From: Algirhabdus cladophorae
GTDB lineage: Bacteria > Pseudomonadota > Alphaproteobacteria > Rhodobacterales > Rhodobacteraceae
Length of the DNA: 64,000 bases
Direction: 5' to 3'
NCBI RefSeq assembly: GCF_044772865.1
Contig: NZ_CP173029.1
Coordinates: 124,001-188,000, forward strand
In this document: positions 59,019-64,000 of the stretch, piece after piece
How positions within the stretch are numbered: position 1 is the stretch's first letter
How the letters are laid out: the number at the start of each line of letters is the position of its first letter
Translations under genes and position numbers: made by a program
The notes under the pieces: generated by a model
Told to the model about the DNA's origin: nothing
The model's input: the letters and a program-made list of their open reading frames with translations, nothing else
Database searches by the model: none

Positions 59019-60918
59019 TTGTGGTCTCGCTGGCGGTCGGATCCGCGGTTACGGCGTCTTCGAGGGCCTCTAGGGCCGTTGTGGTTTCTTCAATAGGGGC
59101 AGGGGCAATCAGGGTAAAGACAATCCGTCGATTTGCTTCGCGGCCCTCTTCGGTGGCATTGTCGGCGATTGGTTGCGTCTCGCCGTAGCCTTCGACCAAC
59201 ATTCGCAGCGTGTTGACACGTTCGTTTTCCAAGGCAACCTTGACGGCCTGCGCGCGTTCGCGGCTGATGCGGGCATTTAATTCGTCGCTGCCTTGGCTGT
59301 CCGTGTGACCACCGATTTCGATTTTGGTGTCAGGGCAGGTTTTCAGAACGTCACCGATCTTTTCGATGGTGTTTTTGCCGCTGCCGTCGATGTTGGTGGA
59401 TCCGGGTTCAAAGGTGATCTTGCGCTCGGCCAAGATGGTTTGAACCTCGGCGACACATTCCTCAGGGGTCGGCAGGGAGGCCACTGGATCCAGTGCTTCA
59501 ATATATTTGATCTGTAGCGAGAAGTTCTCGGCGTTTCCAAGTTTTTCCGACAACAGGCGACTGACTTCAGCACGGGCTTGGGCGTTGCCAGTGTTGCCGC
59601 GCACTTCGATAAAGTTCTCTTGGACCACAACAGACCCGTTTTCCAATTCGGCCAAGGCAGCAAGGCCGGCCAAAACGCGGATGGCCCAGCCTTTGGGCAG
59701 GTTATCATCGTTACGGGTGCCCATAATGACATTGCCCATTCCAAACCGGGCCAGAGCATAGCTTTCGGCGGATGATTTGACCAAATCATCGGGCAGTTTG
59801 CCACGCAATTGAACAAGGCCCTCGGGACTGCGGGTGGCCACAAATTCGGGCGGGCCATCGCCTTCGCCGGTGCCGTCCACTTGGACCGGATCTGGAAGAA
59901 CCGCGTGCAGTTTAAAGATCGTGGGCAACGCGTTTTCCAAGCGCCCGACGACCCGGTCAAATTCCGACCGTGGTGTTTCTGCGCTGGCCACAAGGGTGAT
60001 GCCGGTGTCTGCCAAAGTCACGCTGCCCTCGCCCAAATCAGCTAAGGCATCGATCGCGGTCGCTGTAACTGTGCCCCATGAGGGGCTGGGCATCCCAAGG
60101 CCCAAGGGGCATTCGAATTTGTCTTTAAACCCTGCGTTTGTTGCGGCGACAGCGATCTGGCGGCGCATTTGCACATCGTTTGCCGCACAGGCATCAAAGC
60201 GTGCGCTGCCATTTTCGATCAAGAACCGCACGGTGTAGGGTGAAATGACGGGCCGTGGGGCGCTGATCTGCAACGACAGAACCACCCCAGAGGGCTTGCG
60301 CCGTGCCAAAAGGCTTTCCAATCGGGCCTGTTCCGATTTGCTTTCGGCGGCGGCGACGATTGTCATTTTATCCGCGGCGATAGAGATTTTGGAGCGACCC
60401 AAGGTATCCACCGCACTCAGGCCGAATTCCACGGCCTCGTCCCAGCCTGGCGGCGTGTCGTAATCGGCGGCTTCCAGAAGGTCGATCACTGGCGCACCAT
60501 CTGCAATACCAGCCACACGTTCCAGCAAAAACTCACGATCCGATTGCGTGGGGATAAGGCCGATCAGGGAAATGCCAGCATCATTGCGCAACAGCTCAAT
60601 TGAAAATTCGGGATCAATAGTAGGCGCGCTGAGGGCGACCTCCATGCTGTCGATCACGCGGGCTGCATCGACAATCGTCCCGGCGGTGGCCAAGGCGCGA
60701 AATCGCGTGGCCTCGTCAGGGGCTGTGCCGGACAATTCAACCTGCAAGCCTGTGGCGCGCACATAGGCCCAGTCCAATCCGGCCACGTCCAGGCTTTCGC
60801 TAACCGCAATTTCCGAACGTTGTTGGATGGCATTGGCCGCCACCAAAGCGCCAAAAAAGGCACCCAGTCCCGCAAGTGCAAAGACTGCTCCAACAATGAG
60901 GAGTGCTGAAAGACGCAT
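59005..60918 (-). CDS. OmpA-family protein with repeated BON-like domains
   Basis: This 637-residue protein has an N-terminal membrane anchor (LLIVGAVFALAGLGAFFGAL). Four to five BON-like alpha/beta modules cover about residues 35-470 (for example VQLRGKLPDDLVKSSAESYA and VEVRGNTGNAQ-type strands). A peptidoglycan-binding OmpA C-terminal domain follows near residues 490-605 (EITFEPGSTNIDGSG, IEIGGHTDSQGSDELNARIS, RMLVEGYGETQPIADN). An acidic Thr/Glu tail ends it. The layout resembles ArfA-like envelope proteins. It probably bridges inner membrane and cell wall, with the coiled-coil protein encoded just downstream. Confidence 0.85.
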   Translation of the reverse strand: MRLSALLIVGAVFALAGLGAFFGALVAANAIQQRSEIAVSESLDVAGLDWAYVRATGLQVELSGTAPDEATRFRALATAGTIVDAARVIDSMEVALSAPTIDPEFSIELLRNDAGISLIGLIPTQSDREFLLERVAGIADGAPVIDLLEAADYDTPPGWDEAVEFGLSAVDTLGRSKISIAADKMTIVAAAESKSEQARLESLLARRKPSGVVLSLQISAPRPVISPYTVRFLIENGSARFDACAANDVQMRRQIAVAATNAGFKDKFECPLGLGMPSPSWGTVTATAIDALADLGEGSVTLADTGITLVASAETPRSEFDRVVGRLENALPTIFKLHAVLPDPVQVDGTGEGDGPPEFVATRSPEGLVQLRGKLPDDLVKSSAESYALARFGMGNVIMGTRNDDNLPKGWAIRVLAGLAALAELENGSVVVQENFIEVRGNTGNAQARAEVSRLLSEKLGNAENFSLQIKYIEALDPVASLPTPEECVAEVQTILAERKITFEPGSTNIDGSGKNTIEKIGDVLKTCPDTKIEIGGHTDSQGSDELNARISRERAQAVKVALENERVNTLRMLVEGYGETQPIADNATEEGREANRRIVFTLIAPAPIEETTTALEALEDAVTADPTASETTNEQN

Positions 60919-60981
60919 GGATTGTTTGCCTATGGACGCGTTGTTTTTTACCGTTATGCCCCGTCATGGGCACGGGGGCAA

Positions 60982-61950
60982 TCAAACCATGACGGCTATG
61001 GCTAAAAATAGCGCAGGGATCAGGCCTGCGTCGCGGTTGGATCGAAACAATCGCAGGCATATGGCGGGATTGTTGACGTCCAGCAGGCGCATTTGCCATG
61101 CCATATGCCAACCCATGGCCCAAGCGCCGCCCAATGCAATGACCACACCCAGCACATTTGCCGTATCGAGTGCCGCCATCAAAATCGCGGCCCCCAGCAA
61201 CAAAACAGTCACCATCATAAAGCCCAACAACCAGCGTGGTGAATTTTCGCCAAACAATCGCGCAGTGGATTTCACACCGATTAGGGCGTCGTCTTCTGTG
61301 TCTTGGTGGGCGTAGATCGTGTCATAGAACAGTGTCCAAGTGATCCCTGCCAGATACAGCACAAAGGCAGGCCATCCCAGCGACCCACTATGGGCCGTCC
61401 AGGCCAAAAGCGCGCCCCAGTTGAACGCCAGTCCAAGGAAAACCTGTGGCCACCATGTGAACCGCTTTGCAAAGGGGTAAATGGCCACAAAAACAAGGGA
61501 CGTCACCCCAACCACGACTGTGATCCACGAGTAGGTGATTAGAATGCCAAAGGCCAATAGGGCCTGAATAACCATCCAAACAGCAGCCTGTTTGGCGCTG
61601 ACTTGACCAGATGGGATTGGCCGCGAGCGGGTGCGTTCGACTTGTGCATCATATTCGCGATCAGTGATGTCATTCCAAGTGCAGCCCGCGCCGCGCATCA
61701 GCCACGCCCCGATGCCGCAGCCTGCAATAATCCACAGATCCCATGTCTTTGGATTTCCATCTGCTAGTGCGGCCAGCAACACCCCCCAAATACAAGGGAT
61801 GAACAGCAGCCAAGTGCCAATCGGGCGGTCTGCACGGGACAGGCGCAGATAGGGACGCGTCCACGCAGGCGCCCATGTGTCGACCCAATTTCCGTCCACG
61901 GCATCGGCAACTTCGCCCGAAGGCTCTGGCATCTGGGAGGACTGGGTCAT
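60982..61950 (-). CDS. ubiA: 4-hydroxybenzoate octaprenyltransferase
   Basis: This 322-residue enzyme of ubiquinone synthesis has a polar N-terminus and eight to nine helices. The first aspartate-rich motif is RGAGCTWNDITDREYDAQVE (NDxxDxxxD), followed by RTRSRPIPSGQVSAKQA; the second is YDTIYAHQDTEDDALIGVKS. DRPIGTWLLFIPCIWG near residue 40 is also typical. It prenylates 4-hydroxybenzoate in the inner membrane. It starts only 14 bases from divergent rsmE. Ribosome sites of both genes fall on the shared palindrome GGATCC (61956-61961). Confidence 0.94.
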   Translation of the reverse strand: MTQSSQMPEPSGEVADAVDGNWVDTWAPAWTRPYLRLSRADRPIGTWLLFIPCIWGVLLAALADGNPKTWDLWIIAGCGIGAWLMRGAGCTWNDITDREYDAQVERTRSRPIPSGQVSAKQAAVWMVIQALLAFGILITYSWITVVVGVTSLVFVAIYPFAKRFTWWPQVFLGLAFNWGALLAWTAHSGSLGWPAFVLYLAGITWTLFYDTIYAHQDTEDDALIGVKSTARLFGENSPRWLLGFMMVTVLLLGAAILMAALDTANVLGVVIALGGAWAMGWHMAWQMRLLDVNNPAICLRLFRSNRDAGLIPALFLAIAVMV

Positions 61951-61964
61951 ATGTAGGATCCACT

Positions 61965-62681
61965 ATGGCGATGGTTCGACTCTTTGTAGATCAACCCTTG
62001 GGGCAAGGGCAATTGGTTCCTGTGGAGCGGGACCAAGCCCATTATTTGTTTGGGGTGATGCGGCTGGGCCTTGGGGCGCAGATTTTGCTCTTTGATGGGG
62101 TCAGCGGCGAATGGATAGCCGAGGTGATCGAGGCAGGCAAACGGCGTGGTGTGCTTAAGTGTGTGGAGCAGACCAAACCGCTACAGATGCCGCCCGATTT
62201 GTGGCTGATGTTTGCCCCAATCAAAAAGGCACGCACGGATTTCATCGTCGAAAAGGCCGCTGAAATGGGGGCGGCCAAAATCTGTCCTGTGCAGACGGAT
62301 TTCACCAATTCAGAACGTATTCGGCAGGACCGGTTGCAGGCCCATGCGGTTGAGGCTGCAGAGCAATGTGGTGGCACCTATGTGCCGCCAGTGACCGAGT
62401 TGCAAAAACTGGGCAAGGTTTTGGAGACATGGCCTGCCGATCGTCATTTGATGTTTTGTGACGAGGCCTTGGTCGATGGGGGCGGTTCTTTGCCTGATAT
62501 TACAGGCCCTTGGGCGATCCTCATCGGGCCGGAAGGCGGCTTTTCCGATGCAGAACGCACCCGCTTGCGGTCTTTGGAAATGGCCCATCCCGTGTCCCTA
62601 GGGCCGCGGATTTTACGGGCCGATACGGCTGCCGTCGCTGCCATGACCCTTTGGCAGGAAAAGTTAGGGGATTGGCGATGA
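61965..62681 (+). CDS. rsmE: 16S rRNA (uracil-1498-N3)-methyltransferase
   Basis: This 238-residue SPOUT methyltransferase methylates U1498 of 16S rRNA. It has an N-terminal PUA-like part (RLFVDQPLGQGQLVPVERDQ, then HYLFGVMRLGLG), APIKKARTDFIVEKAAEMGA, VEAAEQCGGTYVPPVTEL, the knot segment ILIGPEGGFSDAERTRLR and LGPRILRADTAAVAAMTLWQ. I chose the ATG at 61965 with AGGA seven bases upstream; the longer frame to 61875 lies antisense inside ubiA. It overlaps the next gene by four bases. Confidence 0.93.
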   Translation: MAMVRLFVDQPLGQGQLVPVERDQAHYLFGVMRLGLGAQILLFDGVSGEWIAEVIEAGKRRGVLKCVEQTKPLQMPPDLWLMFAPIKKARTDFIVEKAAEMGAAKICPVQTDFTNSERIRQDRLQAHAVEAAEQCGGTYVPPVTELQKLGKVLETWPADRHLMFCDEALVDGGGSLPDITGPWAILIGPEGGFSDAERTRLRSLEMAHPVSLGPRILRADTAAVAAMTLWQEKLGDWR

Positions 62682-63205
62682 GTTTTGTACGGCCCGACGC
62701 GATGGCCCAAGTGATGCGATGGCGCGATGTTTTGATTGCTGCCGGTTTTGCGGCCCTTGGCATCTGGATGTTTGCCACCAAACTGGGCGTGCCCAAGGTG
62801 GCTGGCGCTATATTGTTCTTGGCGGCGATGGCGCTTGCGTGGACCGGGGTGCGCCGGGCGCGGTTCATTGGCAAAGGCGATGGTCCGGGCGTGGTCGAAC
62901 TGGATGAACGCCAGATAAACTACTTTGGCCCGATGGGTGGGGGCAGTTTGGCCGTGGAAGCCTTGCAGCGGATCACCATTCAGACCGGTCTGGATCGGGC
63001 TAAGCAACCGCAACGCTATTGGCTGCTTGAGGGTCTCAATGGCGACACTCTGCGCATCCCCAGTTCTGCGAAAAATGCACAAGCCCTGTTCGACGCGGTC
63101 ACCGCCCTCAATGGGGTGAATTATGACCAAGCAATCAAGGCGTTACAGGCTACATCGACGGATCAATTCCTTGTTTGGCAAAAAGACAAACGGCGCTTGC
63201 ATTGA
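62678..63205 (+). CDS. Conserved membrane protein with PH-like C-terminal half
   Basis: This 175-residue protein has two adjacent helices near residues 18-34 and 39-56 (VLIAAGFAALGIWMFATKLG, then VAGAILFLAAMALAWTGV). A soluble half with alternating strands follows (VELDERQINYFGPMGGGSLA, IQTGLDRAKQPQRYWLLEG, LRIPSSAKNAQALFDAVTAL). The second half recalls bacterial PH-like modules of small membrane proteins, but this is only a resemblance. It overlaps rsmE by four bases and precedes gshA by 59 bases. It is likely a conserved Rhodobacteraceae gene of unknown role. Confidence 0.72.
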   Translation: MSFVRPDAMAQVMRWRDVLIAAGFAALGIWMFATKLGVPKVAGAILFLAAMALAWTGVRRARFIGKGDGPGVVELDERQINYFGPMGGGSLAVEALQRITIQTGLDRAKQPQRYWLLEGLNGDTLRIPSSAKNAQALFDAVTALNGVNYDQAIKALQATSTDQFLVWQKDKRRLH

Positions 63206-63264
63206 CACTGGGCTGATTTTAGCAACACCTAGAACTCCTGCGACGCGAGAACGGAGCCAGCGCT

Positions 63265-64000
63265 ATGTCTATCCCTCAATCCGGTGGCGGGCCCATCGAA
63301 CATCATTCCCAGATGGCAGAATTGCTGGCTGAAGGTTGCAAACCCAAGGAAGACTGGCGCATCGGGACCGAGCATGAAAAGTTCGGCTATTGCGCGGATA
63401 CTCTGGCCCCGCTGCCCTACGATGGCCCGCGTTCAATCAAGGCGATTTTGGAAGGGCTGCGCGACCGCTTTGGCTGGTCCGAAGTTCTTGAGGCCGGCAA
63501 TATCATCGGTCTGGAAAAAGACGGGGCCAATGTTTCGCTGGAACCCGGCGGGCAGTTGGAACTGTCTGGCGCACCCTTGGAGACGATCCATGAAACCTGC
63601 GACGAGGTGAACAGTCACCTCAAAGAAGTCCAAGCCGTCAGTGATGAAATGGGGGCCAAGTTCATTGGCCTTGGAGCAGCACCAGAATGGACTCACGAAC
63701 AGATGCCGCAAATGCCCAAAGGGCGTTACAAGCTGATGACGGATTACATGGGGCGTGTCGGCACCCATGGCACTCAGATGATGTACCGGACCTGCACGGT
63801 CCAAGTGAACCTCGATTTCAGTTCCGAGGCCGACATGGTCAAAAAGATGCGTGTGGCCTTGGCCCTGCAGCCTGTGGCGACGGCATTGTTCGCCAATTCG
63901 CCGTTCTTTGAAGGCAAAGTGAACGGCCACAAATCATGGCGCAGCCGTGTTTGGCGTGGTCTTGATGATGCGCGCACGGGCATGTTGCCGTTTGTCTTTG
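63265..64000 (+). CDS. gshA: Glutamate-cysteine ligase, plant/alphaproteobacterial type (partial)
   Basis: This frame is open to the right edge, giving 245 codons with the C-terminal half missing. It encodes the first enzyme of glutathione synthesis. The N-terminus has WRIGTEHEKFGYCADTLAPL, then LEKDGANVSLEPGGQLELSG, WTHEQMPQMPKGRYKLMTDY, GTHGTQMMYRTCTVQVNLDF and FANSPFFEGKVNGHKSWRSR, all typical of the GCS2/plant-type family. GGAG lies about nine bases before the ATG at 63265. It follows the membrane protein gene by 59 bases in the same direction. Confidence 0.94.
   Translation, partial: MSIPQSGGGPIEHHSQMAELLAEGCKPKEDWRIGTEHEKFGYCADTLAPLPYDGPRSIKAILEGLRDRFGWSEVLEAGNIIGLEKDGANVSLEPGGQLELSGAPLETIHETCDEVNSHLKEVQAVSDEMGAKFIGLGAAPEWTHEQMPQMPKGRYKLMTDYMGRVGTHGTQMMYRTCTVQVNLDFSSEADMVKKMRVALALQPVATALFANSPFFEGKVNGHKSWRSRVWRGLDDARTGMLPFVF

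Overview
The window looks like a chromosomal piece of an alphaproteobacterium, most likely a marine Rhodobacteraceae (Roseobacter-group) strain. The reasons are a protein of the gene-transfer-agent head-spike base family (Rcc01079 type), the gene run uvrC-pgsA-moaD-moaE, divergent ubiA/rsmE, plant-type gshA, TctABC transporters and moderately GC-rich coding sequence. This placement comes from recognised protein families, not from a database search. No rRNA, tRNA, CRISPR array, insertion sequence or prophage was seen.

Region 1 (1-24005) is a large surface-polysaccharide locus. It opens with two minus-strand genes resembling the head-spike fibre and base of the Rhodobacter gene transfer agent. 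Then come a Wzy/ligase-like membrane protein, two GT2 glycosyltransferases, a Wzx flippase, an acyltransferase, two GT-C-like membrane proteins and a GT2-GtrA fusion. A minus-strand block encodes a beta-barrel, a Wza/GumB-type export protein and a large TPR lipoprotein, followed by a separately terminated priming sugar transferase. A plus-strand block encodes an ExeA-like ATPase, a Wzz/GNVR chain-length protein, a BY-kinase-like ATPase and an AlgI/AlgJ/SGNH acetylation cassette. The export half matches the accessory set of exosortase-A (XrtA/EpsH) EPS loci, but no exosortase is present here.

Region 2 (24417-31003) holds a universal stress protein, a complete tripartite tricarboxylate transporter (TctC-TctB-TctA), an acyl-CoA synthetase and a ketopantoate-reductase-like dehydrogenase. 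It looks like an uptake and activation module for a small carboxylate. Region 3 (31090-34934) has a beta-helix/RTX secreted protein divergent from a LuxR-HTH/alpha-beta-hydrolase fusion whose hydrolase domain has lost its catalytic Ser and His.

Region 4 (48234 down to 35230, minus strand) is a compact glycogen operon, glgP-glgB-glgC-glgA-glgX-malQ-pgm, with a perfect LacI-type palindrome just upstream of glgP. Region 5 (48501-64000) is mostly housekeeping: an ABC-2 exporter, an S49 peptidase, a Ca/Na antiporter, a FolM/PTR1-like reductase, uvrC, pgsA, moaD, moaE, a lipoprotein, a second HTH-hydrolase fusion (with an apparently intact triad), an OmpA/BON protein with a coiled-coil partner, ubiA, rsmE and the start of gshA.

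The least explained items are the pair of HTH-hydrolase fusions, the spike genes beside a capsule/EPS locus, the XrtA-like EPS machinery without an exosortase, and several short inverted-repeat operators in divergent promoters.
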